NCBI GenBank assembly: GCA_947587615.1
Contig: CANPYC010000012.1
Span: 1 to 54,761 of the forward strand
Source: Candidatus Gastranaerophilales bacterium
GTDB lineage: Bacteria; Cyanobacteriota; Vampirovibrionia; Gastranaerophilales; Gastranaerophilaceae
Length of the DNA: 54,761 nucleotides
Reading direction: 5' to 3'
Below the pieces are notes generated by a model. It was not told the DNA's origin. It made no database searches and was given only the letters and a program-made list of their open reading frames with translations. The position numbers and the translations under genes were made by a program. This document shows positions 16,540-24,171 of the stretch, in pieces; within the stretch, counting starts at the first letter, position 1; each line of letters opens with the position of its first letter.

Positions 16540-18027
16540 ATGAAAAGAGCATATATAACCGTAGCAAATAAAGAAAATATTGAAGTTTTAGCAAAAAATT
16601 TAATCAATAAGGATTATGAAATTGTTTCAACGGGTAATACATATAATTACCTTGTATCTTGCGGTATTAAAGCAGCTAAAAGTTCTGATATTACAGGTTT
16701 TAGTGAGCTTTTAGGGGGTAAGGTCAAATCCCTGCATCCGAAAATTTTTGCCGATATTTTAGCAACGGCGAGTGAGAGAGCAAAAGAAAATCTTGAAGGC
16801 TTTGACCTTGTAGCAGTTGACCTTTACCCTTTTGAAAATTATCTTAATAAAGATATTGAGCTTGATACACTGTTAGCAAATATTGATATCGGGGGTTGTG
16901 CTTTAATTCGAGCTGCCGCAAAGAATTTTCAAAACGTTATTATAATTTCAAGCGCTGATGATTATAATATTGACCTTGATAGTATTGATGATAAAAAAAG
17001 GCAGGAGCTGGCGCTTAGGGCTTTTGAAAAAACATCAAAATATGATTTTTTAATTTCAAAAAAACTGGCTTCTCAATTTAAGCTTGAAGAAAATAATAAA
17101 AACTTTTACTTTAATAAAATTAAAGAATTAAGATATGGTGAAAATCCTCATCAAAAAGCTTCTTTATATAGCTACAATAAAGAACTTGACTGGGTTCAAT
17201 TGAACGGCAAGGAGATGTCTTATAATAATATCTTAGATTCAACAGCAGCGCTTGAAATCAGCGCAGAATTTTTTGATGTTTCAGCCTGCACAATTGTAAA
17301 ACATACAAATCCTTGCGCTGTGGCATTAGCTTCAAATATTGAACTAAGCTTTGATAAAGCGCTTGATTCTGACCCCATTAGCCCTTTTGGCGGTGTTGTT
17401 GCTTTTACAAAAACGGTTGAAGAACCTTTAGCTAAAAAATTAACTTCAATGTTTTTAGAAGTAATTTTAGCGCCCGACTACACGAAAGAAGCTTTAGAAG
17501 AGCTTAAAAAGAAGAAAAATTTAAGGGTTATAAAAATTAATACACCTTATCAGGATATTTTAAATTTTGTTGATGAAGAAATCAGATTAACTCCTTTTGG
17601 AGCTTTAATTCAGCAGAAAGATAATAAAGACCTTGATGTATCAACTTTTAAAGTAATTACAAAGAAAAAACCTTCACAAAGCGAAGTTGAAGATATGATT
17701 TTTGCTTTTAAGGTTGTAAAACATGTTAAATCTAATGCCATTGTTGTTGCAAAAGATTTAAGAACGCTTGGTATTTGTGCAGGTCAGACAAACAGGGTAG
17801 GAAGCGTTGAAATTGCGCTAAATCGGGTTTGCGATTCTCCAAAAGGGTCGGTTTTAGCAAGTGATGGGTTTTTCCCCGCAATTGATAACATTCAGGTAGC
17901 GGCACAAAACAGGGTAAGTGCCATAATTCAACCCGGCGGAAGCATTAAAGATAAAGAAGTAATTGAAACAGCCGACAAATATGAAATTGCGATGATTACA
18001 ACAGGTATAAGACACTTTAAGCACTAG
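16540..18027 (+). CDS. purH: Bifunctional AICAR formyltransferase/IMP cyclohydrolase PurH
   Basis: PurH carries out the last two steps of IMP synthesis. The N-terminal MGS-like cyclohydrolase domain has EIVSTGNTYNYL, ELLGGKVKSLHPKIFADIL and LVAVDLYPFENY. The C-terminal transformylase domain has ELRYGENPHQKASLY, TIVKHTNPCAVALASN (catalytic Lys-His) and the ending AIIQPGGSIKDKEVIETAD. At 495 residues it is slightly shorter than usual (510-530). A TATAAT box lies at 16513-16518 and GGAG precedes the ATG. The MFS gene follows 7 bases later. Confidence 0.97.
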   Translation: MKRAYITVANKENIEVLAKNLINKDYEIVSTGNTYNYLVSCGIKAAKSSDITGFSELLGGKVKSLHPKIFADILATASERAKENLEGFDLVAVDLYPFENYLNKDIELDTLLANIDIGGCALIRAAAKNFQNVIIISSADDYNIDLDSIDDKKRQELALRAFEKTSKYDFLISKKLASQFKLEENNKNFYFNKIKELRYGENPHQKASLYSYNKELDWVQLNGKEMSYNNILDSTAALEISAEFFDVSACTIVKHTNPCAVALASNIELSFDKALDSDPISPFGGVVAFTKTVEEPLAKKLTSMFLEVILAPDYTKEALEELKKKKNLRVIKINTPYQDILNFVDEEIRLTPFGALIQQKDNKDLDVSTFKVITKKKPSQSEVEDMIFAFKVVKHVKSNAIVVAKDLRTLGICAGQTNRVGSVEIALNRVCDSPKGSVLASDGFFPAIDNIQVAAQNRVSAIIQPGGSIKDKEVIETADKYEIAMITTGIRHFKH

Positions 18028-18034
18028 GTTAAAT

Positions 18035-19201
18035 ATGAAAAATATTTTCTCTAAAAGTTCAAGAGCCTTTTTCGGATTGAGCTTGGGGCATTTTAACATT
18101 GATTTATACGCAGCTTTGTTAACACCTTTGTATCCTATGATTACAACAAAACTGGGGATAAATCTTGCTTCAATCAGCCTTATAATTGCTCTTGGGCATT
18201 TGGTTTCTTCAATGTTGCAGCCTGTATTTGGTTATATTGCAGATAAATTGCACCACAGGTTTTTTATGGTTTGGGGTTTGATTATTAGCTCCGTTTTTAT
18301 TCCTCTTGCTATTAAAACAACGTCTGTTGGCGCTTTTTTAGCATGTCTTTTGCTTGGAATGGTCGGAAATGCTTTCTTTCATCCCCAAGTAAGTGCTATG
18401 ATAAAAGATTTTAATAAAAACAACCCTCAATTAACAAAATATATGGGGATATTTTTAGGCTTAGGCACAATCGGATACGCCATAGGACCTTATTTAGCAA
18501 CATTTTTTGTGGATAATTGGGGCGAAAACGCTTTTCTTTCCTTAGGTTTATTAGGGTTATTATCATGCTTATTTTTATACTTTTTTGTTCCTAAAATGCC
18601 CGAAAAAGATTGCTATAATAAGGAAAATTTCTTTTTTATAATTAAAGAAATTTTAAAAAATAAAACCTGTATGTTTTTAACTTTTATATCAACGATTAAA
18701 TCGGCGGTCAGCATTTCTTTTGGGACATATATTCCGTTTTTATTGGAAAAACAAGGTTTTTCGCTTCAACAAACGGGTTTTATCGTAACATTATTTTTTG
18801 TTTTTGGAGGATTAGCCTCAATATACAGTTCAAAATTTGAAAAATGGCTTGGAACAAAAGGAATAATTGTTTTCTCTTTTGTTTCAATTCTCCCTTTAAT
18901 TTTATTATTTTTGTATGTTCTTGAATTTAACAAATATATTGCAGTTATATTGTTTATTTTGACAGGATTTTTCATTCTTTTATCGGTCGGGGTTATTTTA
19001 GTTAAAGCTCAAGAGGTTATGCCAAAATATACCGCCGTTATAAGCGGGGTTATGCAGGGTTTCAGCTGGGGTTTAGGAGCGTTGTTTCTGGCACCTTTAG
19101 GGATTGTCGGGCAGAATTTTGGAGTTGATAAAATTTTAATCTTAATGAGCGCAATTGCTTTTGTTGCAGGATTGAGTGCCATAAAAAATAAGGATATATA
19201 G
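18035..19201 (+). CDS. MFS transporter, fosmidomycin-resistance (Fsr)-like
   Basis: This 388-residue membrane protein has about 12 hydrophobic segments. Its first part, FFGLSLGHFNIDLYAALLTP followed by GHLVSSMLQPVFGYIADK, matches Fsr-type major facilitator exporters. GNAFFHPQVSAMI is another family motif, and the MFS A-motif appears as GYIADKLHHR. The substrate cannot be read from sequence. It starts 7 bases after purH and is probably co-transcribed. Downstream lies a repeat-rich gene-free region. Confidence 0.9.
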   Translation: MKNIFSKSSRAFFGLSLGHFNIDLYAALLTPLYPMITTKLGINLASISLIIALGHLVSSMLQPVFGYIADKLHHRFFMVWGLIISSVFIPLAIKTTSVGAFLACLLLGMVGNAFFHPQVSAMIKDFNKNNPQLTKYMGIFLGLGTIGYAIGPYLATFFVDNWGENAFLSLGLLGLLSCLFLYFFVPKMPEKDCYNKENFFFIIKEILKNKTCMFLTFISTIKSAVSISFGTYIPFLLEKQGFSLQQTGFIVTLFFVFGGLASIYSSKFEKWLGTKGIIVFSFVSILPLILLFLYVLEFNKYIAVILFILTGFFILLSVGVILVKAQEVMPKYTAVISGVMQGFSWGLGALFLAPLGIVGQNFGVDKILILMSAIAFVAGLSAIKNKDI

Positions 19202-19765
19202 GTTCTAAAGCGCATTAGCTTATGTTGTTTGAGGCAGCAAAAAAGGTACGGCAATAATATGGCAATGTCAAAGCATTTCAAATTTAGCTAATTAGCGAGG
19301 GCAGGTTATTTTTACAAGGATAGGGATAGAAGCCCGCAGGGTGGATAGTGCACCATGCTTAAAGTTGAAAACCTGCAAGTTAGGTTAGATGGTAGACTAA
19401 AGTCTACCCTACAATTATACTTCTGCACCGCAGGGTGGACTTCAGTTTAGTATACGTAGTTTAGGGATGGTAGACTAAAGTCTACCCTACAATTATATTT
19501 CTCCACCGTAGGGTGGACTTCAGTCCACCGTTTATAACTTTTGAAAATTAAATCCGTTCTATAGTGTGGAACCATCCGTAGGGTAGCAGTAGGGTAAACC
19601 AAACTACCATTTCACTTGAAACAAGCACCCGTTCAGCAAGATTGCCACGGATTAAACCTTGATAAAGCGGCGGTTGAAGCTCACCTTACGGCTATTCAGA
19701 CAAAAATTTTTTTACAACAAATTGCGCAAGGCATATTTGCGCTATTGCGGTATTGAAAAAATTAA
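19202..19765. repeat. Gene-free repeat region with covarying 18-bp palindromes
   Basis: No gene is visible in these 564 bases. Perfect 18-bp palindromic units (GGTAGACT-AA-AGTCTACC) lie at 19391-19408 and 19469-19486. The related unit GGTGGACT-TC-AGTCCACC is at 19512-19529, and a decayed copy is at 19434-19450. The pairs repeat with a 78-base period, separated by CTACAATTATA-type spacer. The same units occur near 49.1 and 54.4 kb. The stretch 19636-19663 (CAGCAAGATTGCC, then TTAAACCTTGAT) also resembles 54255-54279. The rest (19560-19765) is richer in G+C than its surroundings and shows nothing recognisable. Confidence 0.8.
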
Positions 19766-19951
19766 TTAGGTTTCTTTTTCAATTAATTTATCGCTTTTGG
19801 TAATAATCAGTTTATTATTTTCAATTGTGTATTTTACCATATTAACTTCAGGGTCAATGTCTAATAATGCAAGCAAAGTCAGGTTCACACTCAACACCCA
19901 GCTATTACCATTTCTAATTAATTTTCTATCTAATGTCATGATATTTACCAT
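19766..19951 (-). CDS. AbrB/MazE-like (SpoVT-AbrB) DNA-binding protein, orphan
   Basis: This 61-residue protein reads RKLIRNGNSWVLSVNLTLLA, LLDIDPEVNMVKYTIENN, then KLIITKSDK, the swapped-hairpin pattern of AbrB/MazE antitoxins and transition regulators (xxIRxxGNSxxVxIPxxL). Many such proteins are antitoxins with a toxin gene directly downstream, but no toxin-size ORF adjoins it: repeats lie on one side and a MerR-like gene on the other. It may be a solo regulator or a relic of a toxin-antitoxin pair. The start may be ATG 19951 or the ATG four codons later (19939). Confidence 0.7.
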   Translation of the reverse strand: MVNIMTLDRKLIRNGNSWVLSVNLTLLALLDIDPEVNMVKYTIENNKLIITKSDKLIEKET

Positions 19952-20135
19952 ACTTCTGTCTGTAAATATATGATAAGTTCTTTAAATATTATTTTATAAC
20001 CTAACATTAGATGTATAAGTTCAGATACGAAAAGCAATAATTATGTATTTTTATAAGTGTAATAATTAATTAATTTTGTTGAAAATCGCACAGATAATAC
20101 ATAATAAATTATATTAATAACATACTACTAAATAC

Positions 20136-20164
20136 TTGACAATATAATATCAATAGATTATATT
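20136..20164 (+). promoter_or_regulatory. Sigma-70-type promoter of the MerR-like gene with internal dyad
   Basis: TTGACA (20136-20141), a 17-base spacer and TATATT (20159-20164) make a near-consensus promoter about 72 bases before the ATG. An inverted repeat AATATAAT (20141-20148) / ATTATATT (20157-20164) lies between and over the -10 box, where MerR-type regulators bind, so autoregulation is plausible. Confidence 0.65.
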
Positions 20165-20235
20165 AAAATAAATTATATTATATTATGAATTTTATTTTTT
20201 ATTACTGTTTAATTAAAAAGAAAGGATGTTAAACA

Positions 20236-20652
20236 ATGGAAAATCAAACAAAAGAAAAACTTTATTCAGATAAGAATTTTAATACAGAGCCGCTTTTTCC
20301 CATAAGTACATTAGCAAATATTCTTAAAGTACATCAAAGAACCTTACGAATATATGACAAAGAAGGTTTATTAGTACCCACAAGAAAAAAGGGCAGTTCA
20401 AGGCGCTGTTATTCATTGAATGACATTGAAAAAGGAAAACTGATTTGTTTTTTAACAAGGAATTTAGCTTTAAACCTGAACAGTGTAAAGATTGTATTTG
20501 TTTTTATTGAATATGGAAATGTTGAAGCGCATGAATATATTGATTTTATTAAACAAATTGCAAATAAAGCTAATATTAATAATTCAGTGCAGCAAGCTAA
20601 CATCAAAAAAACCTCAAAACGAGGAAGGTATACAACAAAAAAGTCTGCATAA
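20236..20652 (+). CDS. MerR/HspR-like transcriptional regulator
   Basis: This 138-residue protein has an N-terminal winged helix: LFPISTLANILKVHQRTLRI followed by YDKEGLLVPTRKKGSSRRCY and SLNDIEK. The pattern resembles HspR-type MerR regulators (IGxLAxxLGVHPRTLRIYExEGL). The C-terminal half is a short helical region with a basic Lys/Thr tail. An AAAGGA ribosome site precedes the ATG. Its last 39 bases, encoding SKRGRYTTKKSA, are repeated at 22420-22455 beyond a three-gene minus-strand block, so the gene end probably serves as an integration site. HspR target genes such as dnaK are not in the window. Confidence 0.85.
   Translation: MENQTKEKLYSDKNFNTEPLFPISTLANILKVHQRTLRIYDKEGLLVPTRKKGSSRRCYSLNDIEKGKLICFLTRNLALNLNSVKIVFVFIEYGNVEAHEYIDFIKQIANKANINNSVQQANIKKTSKRGRYTTKKSA
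20614..20652 (+). repeat. Direct repeat copy A (putative attachment site within merR 3' end)
   Basis: TCAAAACGAGGAAGGTATAC and the following bases through AAAAAGTCTGCATAA form the end of the MerR-like gene. The same sequence occurs at 22420-22455 with one 3-base deletion (an ACA in the Thr-Thr codons). The first 22 bases are identical. The two copies bracket the three-gene cassette. Confidence 0.85.
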
Positions 20653-20660
20653 TATGTTAT

Positions 20661-21092
20661 CTATTTTTTAATTTCCCTAATATGAAGAATAGAAATTCTT
20701 GCGAGTTGAGATGCCACATTTAAAGCAGCAGCTTCATCTAAGGGTATGGTTCTAATATTTTTATGTTTTGAAAATGAACCATATATCTTTAAATTAGTAT
20801 TATTAACAGTCTTTATTCGTCTAATATCTTCTATTTTTAAATCTACCCTGGCTTTAGTTTTTGGATTTTTATTTTTGTATACTCTATTATCTCCAATTTT
20901 AAATATTTCTTCTATTTTATTTTCATTGAGTTCTTCAGTAATATCAAAAACAGATATTTCTAATTTTCCTTTATCTCTTTCGCCATAGAACATTGCAGAA
21001 GAAGCACAATTATTATTTTTGTCAAAATGCCTTTTATTATTAGAATACCGAGTTAGCATTCTATTGTTTCTTTTATCTTCAAATTCAAGCAT
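20661..21092 (-). CDS. Unrecognised 143-residue protein, third gene of the TIGR04255 cassette
   Basis: This small basic protein has no signal peptide or membrane segment. Visible blocks are NCASSAMFYGERDKGKLEIS followed by VFDITEELNE, then KTKARVDLKIEDIRRIK, then HKNIRTIPLDEAAALNVASQ before LARISIL. I recall loosely similar small proteins (an Arg-Ala-Asp-Leu core followed by H-x-N-I and a helical end) beside GW-motif proteins, but cannot name a family. It starts inside the end of the preceding gene (8-base overlap), so its translation is coupled to it. It ends only 8 bases from the merR stop, tail to tail. Confidence 0.7.
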   Translation of the reverse strand: MLEFEDKRNNRMLTRYSNNKRHFDKNNNCASSAMFYGERDKGKLEISVFDITEELNENKIEEIFKIGDNRVYKNKNPKTKARVDLKIEDIRRIKTVNNTNLKIYGSFSKHKNIRTIPLDEAAALNVASQLARISILHIREIKK

Positions 21093-21573
21093 TTTTTAAT
21101 ATCCGTGTTATTCTGCCAATTAAATCAATCTGATTTGTTTCTGTTTGATAATTTTCACCATATTCATTTATGGTGTCGGTTATGATACTGTAAATATATC
21201 TGTTATTGCCACAAAATACTATAGCAATACACGCACCGTTATAATTCCATTCAAAACCCAAGCAACCATTTTTAAATGGGACAACATTAGGAATTATAGT
21301 TACATCTTTTAAATAAAAAGCAAATTCATTAATATTCAAATAAGAGCTGTATAATATTCCTTTTGATTTTGTTTTTAATTCATCAGCCCAACCGTCGTTT
21401 TTACATTCATTGAAAACCGCATCAATTTCAGGAGATAATAAAGTTCTTGGAGTTGACTCAACTTCTGTTAATCTATATTTATCGGCATTTGATTTAATAA
21501 ATTCCGGCTCAAACATTGTATTTACTTCATATAGTGCAGCTGGCATATATGCCCAAGATAACGCTACAGCCAT
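21085..21573 (-). CDS. Unrecognised 162-residue protein, second gene of the TIGR04255 cassette
   Basis: I do not recognise a named family. The protein has a central NDGWADELKTKSKGILYSSY, then a Pro-containing segment (TIIPNVVPFKNGCLGFEWNY), a beta-strand pattern NGACIAIVFCGNNRYIYSII and a C-terminal amphipathic helix (LIGRITRILKN). The layout (GW motif, proline-rich turn, GxxxLEW-like strand) recalls small hypothetical proteins of sporadic distribution. Its ATG overlaps the stop of the TIGR04255-like gene by one base (TAATG), and its end overlaps the next gene by 8 bases, so three proteins are made in concert, probably in fixed ratio. Confidence 0.72.
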   Translation of the reverse strand: MAVALSWAYMPAALYEVNTMFEPEFIKSNADKYRLTEVESTPRTLLSPEIDAVFNECKNDGWADELKTKSKGILYSSYLNINEFAFYLKDVTIIPNVVPFKNGCLGFEWNYNGACIAIVFCGNNRYIYSIITDTINEYGENYQTETNQIDLIGRITRILKNA

Positions 21574-22340
21574 TAATTAAACTCCTTTATATTATTTGCA
21601 TTTTCAAAATTAGAGAAAAATATTTTATTTTTGAAATTTTTTAATTCATTAAGCCTTTGCTTAATGTCTTCAATTTTATTTAAAGTATATTTTTGATTTA
21701 AATGTGTATCAATATCAAAAGTAATATTAATTAAATCAGATTGTTTTGTAGGATTATATTGAGTTTTTACAGTAGCAAAAATATCATCATTCTCGGAATT
21801 TAAAATATTTGATACTAACAGCGAATTTGCAATTTTAGCATAATGCTGCGTTTGTTTGTTGCAAGTTAAATGAATATTAGGGGAAATATAAAAAACCTTA
21901 CCTATGTCTGAATTAGGTATATTGAAATTATTAATATATCTCAAACCCATTTCTTGTATTTTAAGTTCTTTAACATTTGAATTAAAAAAACAATTTAAAA
22001 TACTATAAAATTTATTAATAAAAGTTTCATAGTCTTTGTACTTATTCTTATCAACATATAATATTCTATTAGGTTCTATTATAAATTCAGCAGCGTTGTT
22101 ATCGTTTGTGAGTTTAAGTCCGACTAAAATATCTTGGGTTAATTTTAAACTATCACCAAACTGAAAGGACATCACTTGGGTTTTTTCTTTTTTGGAAAAA
22201 ATATCTTTTAATTTTGAATTTTCATAAAAATCTACAATATCATCAAAAGATTTAAAAATACTCTCAAAAATTAATCCAACCACAACCTGTTTTATAGGCG
22301 GATTATTTAATTTGTTTTTTTCTATATCACACATATTCAT
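21573..22340 (-). CDS. TIGR04255-family protein, first gene of a three-gene cassette
   Basis: This 255-residue protein matches the pattern of the sporadically distributed TIGR04255 family. NNPPIKQVVVGLIFESIF is near the start, an FxFGDSLKL-type strand follows, and the diagnostic KIQEMGLRYINNFNIPNSDI lies in the middle. A beta-rich second half follows (ISPNIHLTCNK, DLINITFDIDTHLNQKY) and then a helical end. Function is unknown to me; such proteins occur in variable accessory loci. It is first in a tightly overlapped operon running away from the korD side. There is no clear ribosome site or promoter beyond AT-rich DNA at 22341-22420. Confidence 0.75.
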   Translation of the reverse strand: MNMCDIEKNKLNNPPIKQVVVGLIFESIFKSFDDIVDFYENSKLKDIFSKKEKTQVMSFQFGDSLKLTQDILVGLKLTNDNNAAEFIIEPNRILYVDKNKYKDYETFINKFYSILNCFFNSNVKELKIQEMGLRYINNFNIPNSDIGKVFYISPNIHLTCNKQTQHYAKIANSLLVSNILNSENDDIFATVKTQYNPTKQSDLINITFDIDTHLNQKYTLNKIEDIKQRLNELKNFKNKIFFSNFENANNIKEFN

Positions 22341-22419
22341 TTTTGCTTTAATAAAATTTTATAAAACTACATTGAAAATTATAACATATAATTTAACAAA
22401 ATATATAAAGTAAAATTTT

Positions 22420-22455
22420 TCAAAACGAGGAAGGTATACAAAAAAGTCTGCATAA
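22420..22455 (+). repeat. Direct repeat copy B (remnant of merR 3' end, putative attachment site)
   Basis: This copies the last bases of the MerR-like gene: 22 identical bases (starting TCAAAACGAGGAAGG) followed by AAAAGTCTGCATAA, lacking three bases compared with copy A. No coding frame leads into it. It is followed directly by the terminator that would naturally end the merR gene, so this is probably the original gene end displaced by insertion of the cassette. Confidence 0.83.
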
Positions 22456-22480
22456 AATATGACTTTTAAGCAGACTTTTT
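22441..22480. terminator. Bidirectional terminator formed partly by the repeat
   Basis: AAAAAGTCTGC (22441-22451) and GCAGACTTTTT (22470-22480) pair over 11 bp with an 18-base loop. T runs occur in both directions, so it can end transcription from the left (ancestral merR) and the korD operon from the right. Confidence 0.8.
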
Positions 22481-22504
22481 AGCAAACTTTTGTTTTTATA
22501 TTTT

Positions 22505-22762
22505 CTATTTTTTAACAATTCTAATAGCGCTATCAGGACATGTTAGAGCGCAAGTTCCGCAGCCTATACATAATTCGGGGTCGGGTTCAACGCAGGGTGT
22601 TTGATATAATCCGACATCTTTTGACCATTTTAAACATTGTTTCGGGCATTTTACCATACAAAGACCGCAGCCCTTGCATAACTCGGAAAACATATACCAA
22701 TCGGCTTTGCCTTTTGCAACGTTATCAATTTTATAGCCTTTATATTGTTTTACTTCAGCCAT
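22505..22762 (-). CDS. korD: 2-oxoacid:ferredoxin oxidoreductase delta subunit (two [4Fe-4S] ferredoxin)
   Basis: This 85-residue protein carries two CxxCxxCxxxCP motifs: CKGCGLCMVKCP near residue 34 and CIGCGTCALTCP near residue 65. It passes electrons from the catalytic core to external ferredoxin. It is the last gene of the kor operon (alpha-beta-gamma-delta on the minus strand); its start overlaps the gamma stop by one base. A shared terminator lies 25 bases downstream. Confidence 0.92.
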   Translation of the reverse strand: MAEVKQYKGYKIDNVAKGKADWYMFSELCKGCGLCMVKCPKQCLKWSKDVGLYQTPCVEPDPELCIGCGTCALTCPDSAIRIVKK

Positions 22763-23322
22763 TAAACACCAACCTTATCTATCATAGCCATACCCATTTC
22801 AAGAGCTTTATAGTTAAGTTCTCTAAGTTCGGGTTTAGCGTCAAATTTCTTACCTAATGCAATTTCCATTGCGTTTTTGATATCTTCAAGTTTTAAAACT
22901 TTTGTTGCCTGTAATAATACCCCTAAAATCATAATGTTAAATACTCGGGCCGATAATTGCTCATTAGCAATTTTATTTGCTTCAACGGCAATTATTTCCT
23001 TGCATTTTACCTGAGGTTTTGTTGTGCAAACGGAAGAATCATAAACAATTGTAGAATTTTCGCAAGCATAAGTTTCACATCTTTGAATTGCTCTATCCGA
23101 AAGCATGATGATGATATCACCCTTTGCAAAACGGGGTTCACCTATCTTTTCGTCCGCAATTTGACAAAATGCAACGGAAACTCCGCCACGTTGTTCTACG
23201 CCAAAATTAGGAATGTATAATATTTCTTTTCCTGCTTCGTAACCGGCTTCAACAAGGATTTTTGCAATTGATTGAACACCTTGTCCGCCTTCACCCGCTA
23301 AAACGATTTTTGTTCTTGCCAT
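22762..23322 (-). CDS. korC: 2-oxoacid:ferredoxin oxidoreductase gamma subunit
   Basis: This 186-residue protein fits the family: KIVLAGEGGQGVQSIAKILV at the N-terminus, then YIPNFGVEQRGGVSVAFCQI, and a C-terminal helical part (NIMILGVLLQATKVLKLEDI). The gamma domain binds CoA or shapes the substrate channel in these enzymes. It is separated by 3 bases from the beta gene and overlaps the delta gene by one base. Because all four subunits are separate genes, the enzyme is of the four-subunit type, unlike the fused pyruvate:ferredoxin enzyme of many anaerobes. Confidence 0.93.
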   Translation of the reverse strand: MARTKIVLAGEGGQGVQSIAKILVEAGYEAGKEILYIPNFGVEQRGGVSVAFCQIADEKIGEPRFAKGDIIIMLSDRAIQRCETYACENSTIVYDSSVCTTKPQVKCKEIIAVEANKIANEQLSARVFNIMILGVLLQATKVLKLEDIKNAMEIALGKKFDAKPELRELNYKALEMGMAMIDKVGV

Positions 23323-23325
23323 GAT

Positions 23326-24081
23326 TTACTCCAATCCTTCTCCGGTTAAGAATTCTTTTACTTCAAAGCATTCTTCCATTGTTTTTAATCTGCCCCAGGT
23401 ATCAACATTATTTGTTCTCCAATTCAAAGGACAAACAGACAGAACTTCAACAAATGAATAGCCTCCATCTGCCGTATTTTTAAGAGCTTTTTTAAATGTT
23501 GAAGAAAGTTTTCTTAAATTTGAAACAGAAGCACGAGCAACATAAGACTTGTTAGGATCTGCAATTGAGGCAACAAGTTCTGCTGCTTTTGCGGGTCTTC
23601 CCGTAACTTCGCAATCACGTCCGTAGGGTGTTGTTTCTGTTTTTTGTCCGGGCATTGTCGTAGGGCTCATTTGTCCGCCTGTCATACCGTAGTTTGTATT
23701 GTTTGCAACAATTACGAGAATGTTTTCACTTCTTGTTGCAGCATTAACAAGGTGTTGAGCGCCGATTGCAAGACCGCCGCCATCACCCATATAAGCAATA
23801 CCTACTGTACCGGGGTTCGCTCTTGTAACACCATAAATAACGGGAGTTGTTCTTCCATGGTGAGTTTGAACAGTGTCTAAATTCATATAATTCCAAGATA
23901 ATAATGAACAGCCGATATCACAGCCAAAAACCGCTCTTTCGTTAAGCTCAAGTTCATCAATTGCTCTTGCCAAAGTTTTTAAAATCATACCATGACCGCA
24001 GCCGGGGCAGAATTTTGAAGCTCCTGCATCAGCATTTTGCGCTTTGGCTAAATCAGGTTGTATATCTAAAGTTGTAATCAT
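23326..24081 (-). CDS. korB: 2-oxoacid:ferredoxin oxidoreductase beta subunit (TPP-binding)
   Basis: This 251-residue protein has the TPP-binding signature GIAYMGDGGGLAIGAQH followed by ANNTNYGMTGGQMSPTT. Its N-terminus has SKFCPGCGHGMIL, typical of KorB-type subunits. It holds thiamine pyrophosphate at the active site with the alpha subunit. The 90-base gap from the alpha gene is the only sizeable gap in the operon and shows no obvious terminator. Confidence 0.93.
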   Translation of the reverse strand: MITTLDIQPDLAKAQNADAGASKFCPGCGHGMILKTLARAIDELELNERAVFGCDIGCSLLSWNYMNLDTVQTHHGRTTPVIYGVTRANPGTVGIAYMGDGGGLAIGAQHLVNAATRSENILVIVANNTNYGMTGGQMSPTTMPGQKTETTPYGRDCEVTGRPAKAAELVASIADPNKSYVARASVSNLRKLSSTFKKALKNTADGGYSFVEVLSVCPLNWRTNNVDTWGRLKTMEECFEVKEFLTGEGLE

Positions 24082-24171
24082 TTTTTATTTACCTCTTAAT
24101 CTCTTTATACGCTTTTAGTGCGGGTTTTAGGTTTATTATTTTAAGCGTTAGTTTGTTTTATATTTTTAAGT

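Noticed and set aside
19355-19450. Short ORF starting MLKVENLQVRLDG, like the start of an ABC ATPase
   Set aside because: Only about 12 residues resemble an ABC protein. The frame then runs through the palindromic repeat to a stop after 31 codons. At most a relic; not annotated.
19766-20235. Toxin partner for the AbrB-like protein
   Set aside because: No ORF of toxin size was found on either strand next to it.
20653-22419. Integrase or transposase within the direct-repeat-bounded cassette
   Set aside because: All three ORFs were read; none has tyrosine or serine recombinase motifs or a DDE triad, and the termini have no inverted repeats typical of insertion sequences.
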